Positions 28,025 to 37,900 of a DNA stretch of 64,000 bases are shown one piece after another (position 1 is the stretch's first letter; every line of letters starts with the position of its first letter). Where the stretch lies: NCBI GenBank assembly GCA_048213135.1, contig PS015009.1:620001-684000 (forward strand), read 5' to 3'. The notes under the pieces were generated by a model. That model saw nothing but the letters and a program-made list of their open reading frames with translations. It did not search any database and had not been told where the DNA came from. The DNA is from Reclinomonas americana ATCC 50394. Its lineage: Eukaryota; Jakobida; Jakobea; Jakobida. The position numbers were made by a program, and so were the translations under genes.

Positions 28025-28438
28025 TCAGCCGGTTTTTGACCGGTCGGCTTTTTCCGGCAGCCCGGTATTGAAAAGATACCGGGTAACCAGGTAAAAGAAG
28101 CCGAAGAAATTGACCGTTGTGGAAGTGATCAGGGTAATAATGGTGGTATCGGACAGTTGAATGATCTTCCAGCCGGTAAGGAAAAGGATCACAAAAATGA
28201 AGGCAGACCATATCATGGTCAGCGTAAATATTTTGTGGGCATACTTTTTTCTTTCGTCATTATTCTGTGATAAGGTCCGGTTGTATTCCTTGATGGTATT
28301 CAGTTCCTCTATCCTGATCCTTCTTTCCGTTGCCTCATCGGTAAACCGCTCTTCCTGTATATACGAACGCGAAGCCGCGGGCTGCTCCTCGATGGAAGAT
28401 GCCAGGTTTTCGGTACGTATTTTTTTCGGAACAATCAT
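28025..28438 (-). CDS. two-helix membrane protein paired with a Panacea (DUF4065) protein; possible toxin partner
   Basis: 137 residues. The first 75 or so are charged and helical (EERFTDEATERRIRIEELNT), then two membrane helices (FTLTMIWSAFIFVILFLTGW and, after LSDTTIITLI, TTVNFFGFFYLVTRYLF). The ATG follows the DUF4065 stop after one base, so the two are translationally coupled. DUF4065 (Panacea) proteins are known as antitoxins for varied toxins, some membrane-acting, so this may be a toxin or a membrane effector. Nothing in the sequence proves toxicity. Confidence 0.7.
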   Translation of the reverse strand: MIVPKKIRTENLASSIEEQPAASRSYIQEERFTDEATERRIRIEELNTIKEYNRTLSQNNDERKKYAHKIFTLTMIWSAFIFVILFLTGWKIIQLSDTTIITLITSTTVNFFGFFYLVTRYLFNTGLPEKADRSKTG

Positions 28439-28439
28439 A

Positions 28440-28913
28440 TCAGCTATCTAAAAATTGTTCAAAATACTGCCGGATGTCGTCGTTGGGTATAAGCGTTTCA
28501 TTTACGCCTTCTGAATAACTTTTTGCCCAGGGAGAACCTTCCTGGTGCGTCCAGTTCGATAATTTGACCGCATTGGTATCTTTTAAAAGATCCCAGGTAT
28601 AATCGATGGCTTCCCAGGCTTTTTCGTCGAGATGCGATAAAGCGATCTCATCTTCCTGTACCGATAGTACCCATTCGGTATCGTTGATGGGCAAACTGCC
28701 GTAATACTTATACGTGTGATAGATTTCAGGAATAACCGGGCCGTATTTCCAGGCCTGGAAGACATTTTTAATGAGCGGCTCTTTATACAGCGCCAGGTGG
28801 ATGCCCTGGGCAAAGTAAACCACTTTCTGAAGTTTCATTTGTGTTAAAGGCCGGCCATCCTCTATTCCCTTCTTAACAAATGCATATGCTACCAATGATG
28901 CTGAATATGACAT
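28440..28913 (-). CDS. DUF4065 / Panacea-domain protein (SocA-like, putative antitoxin)
   Basis: 157 residues, nearly all one DUF4065 domain: VAYAFVKKGIEDGRPLTQMK, LQKVVYFAQGIHLALYKEPL, AWKYGPVIPEIYHTYKYYGS and a C-terminal LSNWTHQEGSPWAKSY. The family includes the SocA antitoxin, a proteolytic adaptor, and many antitoxins of toxin-antitoxin pairs; it is also found in phage. It is first in a two-gene unit with its own promoter. Role as an antitoxin is inferred from family and arrangement. Confidence 0.85.
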   Translation of the reverse strand: MSYSASLVAYAFVKKGIEDGRPLTQMKLQKVVYFAQGIHLALYKEPLIKNVFQAWKYGPVIPEIYHTYKYYGSLPINDTEWVLSVQEDEIALSHLDEKAWEAIDYTWDLLKDTNAVKLSNWTHQEGSPWAKSYSEGVNETLIPNDDIRQYFEQFLDS

Positions 28914-28931
28914 TACACTAAGATTTCAAAA

Positions 28932-28962
28932 CAAAAATACTAACATTTTTAGCATTTGCCAA
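28932..28962 (-). promoter_or_regulatory. promoter of the DUF4065 pair
   Basis: Minus strand: TTGG (28959-28962) as a -33 element, 19-nt spacer, -7 TATTTTTG (28932-28939), 18 nt before the ATG. Confidence 0.6.
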
Positions 28963-29096
28963 TTTTTTTATCATTTTCCTTCATTTTCTTTTGCTGGTAA
29001 ATACAGAGTTATTATGATATGTAAGAAGTATGCCCCTTTTGTCCACATTGATGCAGCGGTGATGTTCCTCACCGGAGATTTCTGTTAACTTATCAA

Positions 29097-29104
29097 TACA
29101 TTTG
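29097..29104 (+). promoter_or_regulatory. -7 box of scpA
   Basis: TACATTTG, a perfect TAnnTTTG match 41 nt before the GTG start. Confidence 0.6.
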
Positions 29105-29145
29105 CTTCCCCGGTAAAACCGGGACTGAACCGAAAAAAGACCAAC

Positions 29146-29946
29146 GTGAATACGACGAGTTACCAGATCAAGTTAGACCAGTTTGAAGGACCATTCGACC
29201 TGTTGCTGTTTTTTATTGAACGCGACGAACTGGACATTTATAACATCCCCATCACCAAGATCACCAACGATTTCCTGGATTATATACATTCTACCGAAAA
29301 GCTGAACATTGAGCTCAGCAGCGAGTTCATCCTTTTCATCAGTACCCTGATGCGTATCAAGGCCAAGATGCTGATACCCCGCAAGGAACTGGATGAACAG
29401 GGTAACGAGATCGACCCCCGCCAGGAACTCATCAACAAGATCCTGGAGTATAAAAAATTCAAGGAGGCCGCCGCACAGATGGCCGAAATGGAAGCCATGC
29501 GGATGCTGATGGTCAAACGCGGTAACCTGCAGAAAGAAATCTCCATCATTGGCGAGGAAGCGGGTGAAGGCACAGAGATACAGACCGTTACGCTTTTCAA
29601 ACTGATGAAGGCTTTTGAAAAGGTAGCGCAGCGCATACACGAGCGCAACAACAGGCCCGTGCACACTGTGGTACAATACAATTATACCATGGAGGGCAGC
29701 CGTGAATACATGCTGGATGCCTGCAAAAAAGAGAAGAACATCGCTTTCGAAAAAATATTCGAAGCGTGCGAGAACCGCATCCACGCCATATTCCTCTTCC
29801 TGTCGCTGCTGGAACTGGTGCAACAGCGCTACATGTCGCTGCTCACCGGCGAAGGACGCAACAACTTCATCATTGAGTGGAATGACAACCGGGACGAAGA
29901 GGTACAGGGCCTCGAACTGGATACCGAACCCACCCAATGGAATTAA
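29146..29946 (+). CDS. scpA: segregation and condensation protein A
   Basis: 266 residues. ScpA is the kleisin subunit that bridges SMC heads in the chromosome-condensing complex. The N-terminus SYQIKLDQFEGPFDLLLFFI and the following IYNIPITKITNDFLDYI are diagnostic; the C-terminus has the winged-helix part (FLFLSLLELVQQRYMSL). The start is GTG at 29146; the next in-frame ATG is too far inside. scpB and smc are not adjacent. A terminator follows. Confidence 0.94.
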   Translation: MNTTSYQIKLDQFEGPFDLLLFFIERDELDIYNIPITKITNDFLDYIHSTEKLNIELSSEFILFISTLMRIKAKMLIPRKELDEQGNEIDPRQELINKILEYKKFKEAAAQMAEMEAMRMLMVKRGNLQKEISIIGEEAGEGTEIQTVTLFKLMKAFEKVAQRIHERNNRPVHTVVQYNYTMEGSREYMLDACKKEKNIAFEKIFEACENRIHAIFLFLSLLELVQQRYMSLLTGEGRNNFIIEWNDNRDEEVQGLELDTEPTQWN

Positions 29947-29971
29947 TACTGACTTTTAAATGCGTCATAAT

Positions 29972-29998
29972 TCCCCCTTCATCAAGGGGGATTTTTTT
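29972..29998 (+). terminator. scpA terminator
   Basis: Stem TCCCCCTT/AAGGGGGA with a 4-nt loop, followed by seven Ts. Confidence 0.88.
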
Positions 29999-30003
29999 GC
30001 TAT

Positions 30004-30035
30004 TTTGTCAGGCGACAATCCCGGCATTTAATTTG
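30004..30035 (+). promoter_or_regulatory. promoter of the pirin gene
   Basis: -33 TTTG (30004-30007), 20-nt spacer, -7 TTAATTTG (30028-30035, one mismatch), 29 nt before the ATG. Confidence 0.65.
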
Positions 30036-30064
30036 ATGTTTAAACATTAATTAAACACATCAAC

Positions 30065-30778
30065 ATGAAAACAGTATTGCACAAGGCTTCTGAACGCGGT
30101 TCCGCCGATTATGGCTGGCTGAAACCCAATTACTACTTCAGTTTTTCGGATTACCATAACCCGGAAAAAGTACACTTTGGTTTGTTAAGGGTATTGAACG
30201 ATGATTATGTGGCCGGCGGCGGCGGTTTTCCCAGGCATCCTCATGACAACATGGAGATCGTGACTATTCCCTTCACCGGGGCGCTGGAACATAAGGACAG
30301 CACCGGCGGACAAGGCATCATCAAAGCCGGGGATGTGCAGATCATGAGCGCGGGCTCGGGCATACAGCACGCGGAAATGAACGCCTCCAAAACTGACCCG
30401 GTAACGCTTTTTCAGATATGGGTATTCCCGAAAGAAAGGAACATCAAACCCCGTTACGACCAGCGCAATTTTGAGGCTGCAGACAGGCAGAACAAATGGC
30501 AGGTACTGGTTTCACCGCTTGATACCGACAACGCGTTATGGATCAACCAGGATGCAAGATTTTCCAGGGCCGACCTCTCTGCCGGGCAGTCATTGTCCTA
30601 TTCCAATGGTTTTGAAAGCAATGGCGTTTTCCTGGTGGTGATCAGCGGCAGCGTAAAAGTGAATGATACCGAACTGGGAAAAAGAGACGCCCTGGGCATC
30701 TGGGAAACCGGCGAATTCACTGTAACAGCCTCCGAAGACGCTGAATTACTGGCGATTGAAGTACCTATGCTTATCTGA
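30065..30778 (+). CDS. pirin-family (YhaK-like) cupin protein
   Basis: 237 residues of bicupin type. Metal-binding and fold motifs: GGGGFPRHPHDNMEIVTIPF, LEHKDSTGGQGIIKAGDVQI and MSAGSGIQHAEMNAS, with three His and one Glu as expected for a pirin metal site. Pirins include quercetin dioxygenases and redox-sensing proteins; which applies here is open. It is monocistronic, with its own promoter. A minus-strand terminator follows directly. Confidence 0.92.
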   Translation: MKTVLHKASERGSADYGWLKPNYYFSFSDYHNPEKVHFGLLRVLNDDYVAGGGGFPRHPHDNMEIVTIPFTGALEHKDSTGGQGIIKAGDVQIMSAGSGIQHAEMNASKTDPVTLFQIWVFPKERNIKPRYDQRNFEAADRQNKWQVLVSPLDTDNALWINQDARFSRADLSAGQSLSYSNGFESNGVFLVVISGSVKVNDTELGKRDALGIWETGEFTVTASEDAELLAIEVPMLI

Positions 30779-30784
30779 CGATCA

Positions 30785-30809
30785 ATAAAAAACCCGGGGA
30801 AACCCGGGT
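30785..30809 (-). terminator. terminator of the L,D-transpeptidase gene
   Basis: Stem ACCCGGG/CCCGGGT with a GAAA-type loop; on the minus strand it is followed by TTTTTTATT. Confidence 0.85.
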
Positions 30810-30849
30810 CTCTCTGCGCCTTGAACGAAGGCAATTCAAATTCAAATCA

Positions 30850-31509
30850 TTAATTATATATCCATAATAATACCGGTTTTGCCGACCGGTCGATATATTC
30901 CTGTAAAGTCCTGAGAAACACGGGTGCAACAGTGGGACAACCCCAGCTGAGACAGAGCCTGTCCGGGGCAATCTCTCCCTCCGGCACACAATCGTGGGCA
31001 TGTAACACCACACAGCGTTCGTAGGCTTTGTTGTTGGTATTGTCGAGACCATAAAGTTTATAAGCCAGTCCGAAACTGCCGGTGTAAGAATTCCCAATCT
31101 TATACCTGCCCACGGAAGTAGCCAGGCTGCCGGGCACATTGGAAAAATGCAGTTCATTGTCACCTTTTCCCGATCCGCTGCCATGTGCCACCAGGCCGGA
31201 ATGTTCCACCTCTTCTGTCTTGAAATTATAAACGAAAAAACGCCACTCACCGGAAGGAATACTCATGTCAACCAGGAAACAATAATTACTGTTGTACCCG
31301 TGTGACTTTACAAATGCTTCGGCTTCCTCTGCTTTCAAACGCGTCCGGGCAGTCCTCATTTTGGCAACGGTGGCCTTATTATTTTTAACGACGGTTTCCC
31401 TGGCAGTAACGCCGGCCGGCCTGGGAACCAGCAGAAAATAATATCCGAAAGCAGTAATGGCAATCACGCAGATAAGCGCGGTGGCAAAGGTTCTCATTAA
31501 GATTTTCAT
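30850..31509 (-). CDS. L,D-transpeptidase catalytic-domain protein (YkuD_2 type)
   Basis: 219 residues. An N-terminal membrane helix or uncleaved signal (ATALICVIAITAFGYYFLLV) puts the domain in the periplasm. The catalytic part shows HGSGSGKGDNELHFSNVPGS, GRYKIGNSY, the His of VVLHAHDC and the nucleophile Cys in LSWGCPTVA. Members cross-link or remodel peptidoglycan through L,D-bonds; the exact reaction is not certain. The 263-bp gap to dxs (31510-31772) shows only the dxs terminator. Confidence 0.88.
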   Translation of the reverse strand: MKILMRTFATALICVIAITAFGYYFLLVPRPAGVTARETVVKNNKATVAKMRTARTRLKAEEAEAFVKSHGYNSNYCFLVDMSIPSGEWRFFVYNFKTEEVEHSGLVAHGSGSGKGDNELHFSNVPGSLATSVGRYKIGNSYTGSFGLAYKLYGLDNTNNKAYERCVVLHAHDCVPEGEIAPDRLCLSWGCPTVAPVFLRTLQEYIDRSAKPVLLWIYN

Positions 31510-31709
31510 TGCAGGAACGCAGGTTTAGATGCTTAACGGCGGCAATTCCATAAACTGTATTTTCTTCCTGTTAAAAAAGACTTAAACGAATTATTTACTC
31601 CAGTCAGAATGATTGCCGGTTTACCATTGACCATTGGGACAACAGGGGATTCAGAGCTGGGTTAACGATCTGACTGGTTGTAATCAATTGAAGCACCCTA
31701 TCGTAAATG

Positions 31710-31741
31710 GCAAACAAAAAAGGTATGCTTTCGCATACCTT
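31710..31741 (-). terminator. dxs terminator
   Basis: Stem AAGGTATGC/GCATACCTT with a TTTC loop, followed on the minus strand by TTTTTGTTTG. Confidence 0.87.
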
Positions 31742-31772
31742 ATAATCATATCATTTTAAAACCAGGTATTTT

Positions 31773-33701
31773 TTACCCGATCAGTTCTTTAACTTTTAGC
31801 GCGGTCATTTCACGCAGTACACCGGCAATGCCGTTGGCATCGATACCAATTTCATCGTACAGTTGTTTGGGAGAACCGTGTTCCACCAGCCTGTCGGGGA
31901 TACCCATCACTTTTACATCGGCTTTATAACCATGCTGGTTCATGAATTCGAGGATGGCGCTGCCAAATCCGCCGACAACAGTACCATCTTCCACGGTAAC
32001 GATCTTATGGTATTTGGTAAACACTTCATGCAGCAGGGCTTCATCGAGCGGCTTCACAAAACGGATATCGTAATGCGCCGGGTTGATGCCTTCGGCCTTT
32101 ACGTCGCGAATAGCCGCAGCAGCAAAATTGCCCGGGTGACCAAAAGATAAAATGGCGATATCGTCACCGTCTTTCAGTTTCCTGCCCGTACCAATCACCA
32201 TCTCTTTCATTTCCGTTTTCCATTCAGGCATAACGCCTTCTCCCCTGGGATAGCGGATCACGAATGGTAATTTGGTCGACTCCAGTTGTGCTGTATACAT
32301 CATGTTACGGAGTTCGCTTTCATTCATCGGTGCCGCCACAATCATGTTGGGGATGCAACGCATGTAGGCGATGTCGTAACAACCATGGTGCGTAGGTCCG
32401 TCCTCTCCCACCAGCCCGGCCCTGTCAAGGCAGAATACAACGGGCAGTTTCTGAATGGCTACGTCATGAATCACCATATCGTACGCCCTTTGCATAAAGG
32501 AAGAGTAAATGTTACAGAACACCCGCATACCCTGCGTGGCCAGGCCGGCGCTGAGTGTAACGGCATGCTGTTCGCAGATGCCTACATCCACCGCCCTGTC
32601 GGGCATTTTGTCCATCATAATCTTGAGCGATGAACCACTGGGCATAGCCGGTGTAATACCGAAGATCATTTTATTTTTCTCTGCCAGCTCCACAATGGTA
32701 TGTCCGAACACGTCCTGGTACTTCGGCGGTTGTGGCAGGTCGAATTTTTTCTTTTGAATTTCACCGGTCACTTTATCAAACAGGCCCGGGGCGTGCCATT
32801 TGGTCTGGTCTTTTTCGGCCAGTTCATAGCCTTTGCCTTTTACGGTTTTGATGTGCAGTAATTTCGGACCGGGAATATCACGCAGGTCTTTCAGCGTGTC
32901 TACCAGCTTGGTAATATTATGACCATCAATTGGCCCGAAGTAACGCAGTTTCAGCGCTTCAAACAGGTTGCTGCTTTTGCTCACCATACCTTTCAGCCCG
33001 GCTTCCAGCTTGCTGGCCATTTCACGGGTGAAGTTCTTGCCTACGGGCAGTTTACCCAATGCCTTCCAAACATTATCGCGGAGATCGTTGTAGGTATGCG
33101 ATGTGGTGATATCAGTCAGGTATTCTTTGAGCGCCCCTACGTTGGGGTCGATGCTCATACAATTGTCGTTAAGAATGATGAGGACGTTGCTTTTTTCAAT
33201 GCCCGCGTGGTTCATCGCTTCAAAAGCCAGTCCGGCCGTCATGGCGCCATCGCCGATCACAGCGATATGCTGCCTGTCGGTCTCCCCTTTGTAATGCGAT
33301 GCCATAGCCATGCCCAGCGCCGCAGAAATGGAAGTGGAAGAGTGTCCTACACCGAAAGTATCGTATTCACTTTCGCTGCGTTTGGGAAAACCGCTAAGGC
33401 CGTTGTACTTCCTGTTGGAAGGAAATACATCCCGGCGGCCGGTCAATATCTTATGACCATAAGCCTGGTGGCCTACGTCCCATACCAGCTGATCATAGGG
33501 TGTGTTGAACACATAATGCAGCGCCACGCTCAGTTCCACAACACCCAGGCTGGCACCGAAGTGACCACCATGCACACTCACCACATCAATGATATATTGG
33601 CGTAATTCATCGCACACCTGGTACAGTTGTTCCCTGTCCAGTTTTTTCAGATCCGCGGGATTGTTGATCCCGCTCAGCAGGTCGCCGGCTTTAATGTCCA
33701 T
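31773..33701 (-). CDS. dxs: 1-deoxy-D-xylulose-5-phosphate synthase
   Basis: 642 residues, full length. DXS joins pyruvate and glyceraldehyde-3-phosphate, using thiamine diphosphate, in the first step of the MEP isoprenoid pathway. Motifs: HGGHFGASLGVVELSVALHY, the TPP site GDGAMTAGLAFEAMNHAG, the substrate motif DRAGLVGEDGPTHHG and the C-terminal transketolase fold. It supplies the isoprenoid carrier used by the WecA-like and UppP enzymes elsewhere in the window. Monocistronic. Confidence 0.97.
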   Translation of the reverse strand: MDIKAGDLLSGINNPADLKKLDREQLYQVCDELRQYIIDVVSVHGGHFGASLGVVELSVALHYVFNTPYDQLVWDVGHQAYGHKILTGRRDVFPSNRKYNGLSGFPKRSESEYDTFGVGHSSTSISAALGMAMASHYKGETDRQHIAVIGDGAMTAGLAFEAMNHAGIEKSNVLIILNDNCMSIDPNVGALKEYLTDITTSHTYNDLRDNVWKALGKLPVGKNFTREMASKLEAGLKGMVSKSSNLFEALKLRYFGPIDGHNITKLVDTLKDLRDIPGPKLLHIKTVKGKGYELAEKDQTKWHAPGLFDKVTGEIQKKKFDLPQPPKYQDVFGHTIVELAEKNKMIFGITPAMPSGSSLKIMMDKMPDRAVDVGICEQHAVTLSAGLATQGMRVFCNIYSSFMQRAYDMVIHDVAIQKLPVVFCLDRAGLVGEDGPTHHGCYDIAYMRCIPNMIVAAPMNESELRNMMYTAQLESTKLPFVIRYPRGEGVMPEWKTEMKEMVIGTGRKLKDGDDIAILSFGHPGNFAAAAIRDVKAEGINPAHYDIRFVKPLDEALLHEVFTKYHKIVTVEDGTVVGGFGSAILEFMNQHGYKADVKVMGIPDRLVEHGSPKQLYDEIGIDANGIAGVLREMTALKVKELIG

Positions 33702-33721
33702 CAGGATGGTTTTTTAACGTG

Positions 33722-33729
33722 CAAATCTA
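33722..33729 (-). promoter_or_regulatory. -7 box of dxs
   Basis: Minus-strand TAGATTTG, a perfect TAnnTTTG match 20 nt before the ATG. Confidence 0.65.
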
Positions 33730-33833
33730 CATTTTTTAACGGCACGGGGGTGATATTATGCAATTTTTAACTATAAAAAGTTGAGTATCAGCGAGTGTTT
33801 TATCTTAAATTGGTATCCTAACCAGCCAGAATC

Positions 33834-34115
33834 ATGAAACTCTCTCACCCTGTCGTTATTATCCTCCTGCACCCGTTCATTGTAGGTTTCGCCGCTTTAT
33901 GTGTAGCCGTCTTTGGTGGCAGCTTTTCCACAGAGTCTTTTACAGCGCTTTACGGCATATTCTCTTTATTTGCTGCAGCGATCGGTTTCCTGATTTGTAT
34001 TGGTTTCGCCTTTATAAAGGAAAGAAGGCCGCTGATACCCTGGTTCCTTATCGGTACGGCAGTAGTATTGCTTACCGGGTTGTTCGCCTTGTCGCAGATA
34101 GAGTTCAGCAGATAA
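33834..34115 (+). CDS. small three-helix membrane protein
   Basis: 93 residues, mostly three hydrophobic helices (VVIILLHPFIVGFAALCVAV, then GIFSLFAAAIGFLICIGFAF and LIPWFLIGTAVVLLTGLFAL) with a short basic loop KERRP. No family recognised and no catalytic motif. It stands alone between the divergent dxs and the convergent M23 gene. Coding is supported by the consistent membrane pattern but not by homology. Confidence 0.65.
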   Translation: MKLSHPVVIILLHPFIVGFAALCVAVFGGSFSTESFTALYGIFSLFAAAIGFLICIGFAFIKERRPLIPWFLIGTAVVLLTGLFALSQIEFSR

Positions 34116-34174
34116 ATATTAAAAAGAATCACCGGGGTCTCGTTCCGAAGATCCCGTCGGAACCATAAACATCT

Positions 34175-34876
34175 TCAAATCTTCGCATCGCCTGCATACT
34201 TCATCATGCCCAGCACCAGATCGGGGTCAGGACAATTGGCTAGGTAGTAATTTTTTTCACTGGCTTTGCAAACACCGGGGTAGTCGCCTTCTTTCAGGTT
34301 AATATCCTGTATCACCTGGAAATGCAGATGCGGCGGCCAGTCGCCGTTCTCAGCCGGTTCCCCGAAATGACCGATCACCTGCCCGCGGCTGATGTAATCC
34401 CCTTCCTGCAGTTCGGCAATATCCTTTAAACTCATATGTCCGTACAGGGTGTAGAAAGAAACCGTATCGAGCTGATGCAGCAGTATGATCGTCGCACCAT
34501 AATCGCCATAATCTTTATTGAACGCGAAACTGTGTACCATACCGCCGAAGGGTGCATATACTTTTGTGCCTGCAGGTCCCCATATATCAATGCCCAGGTG
34601 AATGGTCCTGGGTTCTTCGCTGCTGAAGAGTGGACTGCGCCTATACAGTATCCTGTCTTCCCCGTATCCGCCGATACCATAACGGCAGCCATTTTGTTCG
34701 AGCACGGCATTGACATATGCGGAGAAACGCTGTGTATCGGCGATCTCTTCCATCCTCAGCCTGGTATTCTTTTCAGAAAAATCAAAAGGATAGAGTTTTT
34801 CCTTTGCGGGGTCAAAGTCCACCAATGGGTGAAACTGGTACTGGTATTTGCGTAAAAGCAATTCGAGAGGTTGCAT
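34175..34876 (-). CDS. M23-family peptidase without a signal peptide
   Basis: 233 residues. The C-terminal half is the LytM/M23 fold: HLGIDIWGPAGTKVYAPF (zinc His and Asp), YGHMSL and PHLHFQV with the catalytic and zinc His. All key residues are present, so it should be active on peptide bonds, classically in peptidoglycan. There is no signal peptide or membrane helix, so how it reaches cell wall is unclear; it may act on another substrate inside the cell. The first 90 residues have no recognised domain. Confidence 0.88.
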   Translation of the reverse strand: MQPLELLLRKYQYQFHPLVDFDPAKEKLYPFDFSEKNTRLRMEEIADTQRFSAYVNAVLEQNGCRYGIGGYGEDRILYRRSPLFSSEEPRTIHLGIDIWGPAGTKVYAPFGGMVHSFAFNKDYGDYGATIILLHQLDTVSFYTLYGHMSLKDIAELQEGDYISRGQVIGHFGEPAENGDWPPHLHFQVIQDINLKEGDYPGVCKASEKNYYLANCPDPDLVLGMMKYAGDAKI

Positions 34877-34906
34877 AGAAAAAGTCCCGGCGTTTAACCG
34901 GGACTT
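34877..34906 (-). terminator. terminator of the giant adhesin gene
   Basis: Perfect stem AAGTCCCGG/CCGGGACTT (34882-34906) followed on the minus strand by TTTTTC, 36 bp after the adhesin stop codon and just before the M23 ATG. Confidence 0.85.
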
Positions 34907-34942
34907 AAAATTATGAATACTCTTTGGTATTTGCTGTTATTC

Positions 34943-37900
34943 TTATCGTGTGAGCACGATCCTGTAGCTGGCCCTTTCCTGTGTATTGTAAGCCTCCAGG
35001 ATGTACATGCCGCTGCCCAGGCTGGTCAGATCCATTGGTATTACCGATCCGTAAACCAGGCCGGTGAAACGCATGTCTCTTACTACAGCGCCCCTTGCAT
35101 CAATCACCCTCAGGTTAAACTCTTTGTAGTTGTCGCTGAAGAAGCCGATGTTGAACCTGCCGTTGCTTGGGTTAGGATAGATGCGTAATGCATCCTGCAG
35201 TTTCTGGTGCCTTTCTTTACAATCGTTCACGGTAATGTTGTAGTTCTCGATAGAGATACAACCATTGGCGTTAACAACAGTGTAAGTAAGGGTAGATACA
35301 CCCGTTCCTGCCGCAGTGGCTGAGAATTTGTCTCCGCCGGTGATACCGCGTCCTGTCCAGGTACCGCCTGCTGGTTCAGCTTTCAGGGTTACGATGGTGT
35401 CGGTCAGACAAACCCTTGGCGGAACTTTTGCAAAATTGATATTTGGCAGACCAAACACGATGAGTGTTGCGGTATTCGATATTACGGTGTTGCAGGTACC
35501 GGTAACAACTGCACGGTACTGGTAGAAGCTGAACAGTACAGTTGGGTTAGGTACAGTGTATGATGCAGATGTAGCACCCGGTATGTTCACGAAACCACTG
35601 CCCGTGTTCACCTGCCATTGGTAAGTGATGCCGGTTCCGGTTGCCGCTACAGTGAATGTAGGACTGCCACCGAAGCAAATGGTGATGGAAGCCGGTTGCT
35701 GTGTGATCACCACAGGGTTGTTCACAGTCAGTACAGCCTGGTTGCTGGTTACCGGTGTTGGCGGACAAGTACCGCTGATCACCACCTGGTACCTGTAGTT
35801 ATTCATTGCTGCAGTTACACCGGTGATGGTAAGTGTGGCTGTTGTTGCACCACCGTATACACCACCATTGGTGATATTGGTGAACGGACCACCTGCGCCT
35901 GTAGTGCTTAACTGCCATTGGTAGGTAAGACCTGTTCCGGCGGCCACTACGGTGAAGCTGGTATTGGCACCAACACAAGCTGCTGTATTAGCAGGATGCG
36001 TGGTAATGTTCGGAGGCGTATTCACGGTCAGTGTTGCCGCGGTGGTATTTTGAACACCGCATGTACCGGTTACTTCCAAACGGTATTGGTAACCATTCAT
36101 ACCCGCTGTTGCACCGGTGATGGTAAGCGTTGCAGTAGTAGCGCCGCTGTATACACCGCCGTTGGTTACATTGGTGAAACCGCTGCCGGTATTCACCTGC
36201 CATTGGTAAGAAAGACCCAGGCCGGTTGCCGCTCCTGTGAAGGTTACGTTACCACCGGCACAGATGGTCTGGCTGGTTGGGTTCGCAGTGATCACAGTTG
36301 ACGGGTTAACCGTAATGGTGAAGGTGATCGGTGTACCGGTACAGGTTACTGATCCGTTGGTATAAGATGGTGTTACGGTAATGGTAGCCGTTACAGGTGT
36401 GGTGCCGGTGTTAACCGCTGTGAAAGAAGCGATGTTGCCGGTACCGCTGGCGGCCAGTCCGATAGACGTGGTGTTGTTGGTCCAGCTGTATACTGTTCCT
36501 GCAACTGTACCATTGAAGTTGATCGCCGGTGTAGCAGAACCGTTACATACTGTTTGGTTGGCAACCGGATTCACGTTCGGTGTCGGGTTCACCGTAATGG
36601 TGAAGGTCCTTGAAGCACCGGTACATGTTGTGCCGCCATTGGTGTAAGACGGTGTTACGGTGATGGTAGCTGTTACAGGGGCGTTGGTGGCATTGGTCGC
36701 TGTGAACGATGCAATGTTACCGGTGCCGCTGGCTGCCAGGCCGATAGATGTGTTGTTATTGGTCCAGTTGTATACCGTACCCGCAACAGATCCTGTAAAG
36801 GTTACTGCTGCTGTCGCGGAGTTGTTACATACAGTCTGGTTAGCCACTGCATTCACCGTTGGTGTCGGGTTCACCGTAATGGTGAAGGTAACCGGTGCGC
36901 TGGTACAGGTAGTACCGCCATTGGTATAAGACGCTGTTACAGTGATGGTGGCTGTTACAGGAGCATTAGTGGCATTCACCGCGTTGAATGATGCGATATC
37001 GCCGCTGCCGCTCGCTGCCAGGCCGATGGACGGTGTATTGTTGGTCCAGTTGTACACGATCGTACCGCCAGTAGTTGGACTAGTGAAGGTAACCGCTGTT
37101 GTCGGAGCGCCGTTACATACCACCTGGTTGGCCACGCTGTTTACAACAGGCGTTGGATTAACCGTAATGGTGAAGGTAACCGGTGCGCTGCTGCAGGTAG
37201 TACCGCCATTGGTATAAGAAGCAATCACGGTGATGGTAGCTGTTACAGGATCATTGGTGGCATTCACCGCGTTGAATGATGCGATGTTACCGCTGCCGCT
37301 CGCTGCCAGGCCGATCGACGGTGTGCTGTTGGTCCAGTTATAAACGATTGTTCCGCCGGTAGTCGGGCTGCTGAAGTTAACAGCAGCTGTCGGAGCACCG
37401 TTACATACGGTTTGGTTAGGCACGCTGTTCACAACAGGCGTTGGGTTAACCGTAATAGTGAAGGTCCTTGGTGCGCTGGTACAGGTAGTACCACCGTTGG
37501 TATAAGAAGCGATAACAGTGATAGTGGCTGTTACAGGAGCATTGGTGGCATTCGTTGCGGTGAAAGCAGGAATGTTGCCGGTGCCGCTGGCGCCCAGGCC
37601 GATGGATGTATTGTTGTTGGTCCAGTTGTATACAATGGTACCGCCGGTTGTTGGACTGCTGAAGAATACATCGGCAGTCATTTCACCGTTACATACTACC
37701 TGGTTCGATACGTTGTTCACGATCGGAGTCGGGTTAACCGTAATGGTGAAGGTAACCGGTGCACTGGTACAAGTGGTACCGCCATTGGTATAAGAAGCGG
37801 TCACGGTGATGGTAGCTGTTACAGGAGCGTTGGTGGCATTGGTCGCTGTGAAAGAAGCGATGTTACCGCTGCCGCTGGCTGCCAGGCCGATGGATGTGGT

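Noticed and set aside
31510-31772. Possible small gene between dxs and the L,D-transpeptidase gene
   Set aside because: No convincing open frame; only the dxs terminator is seen.
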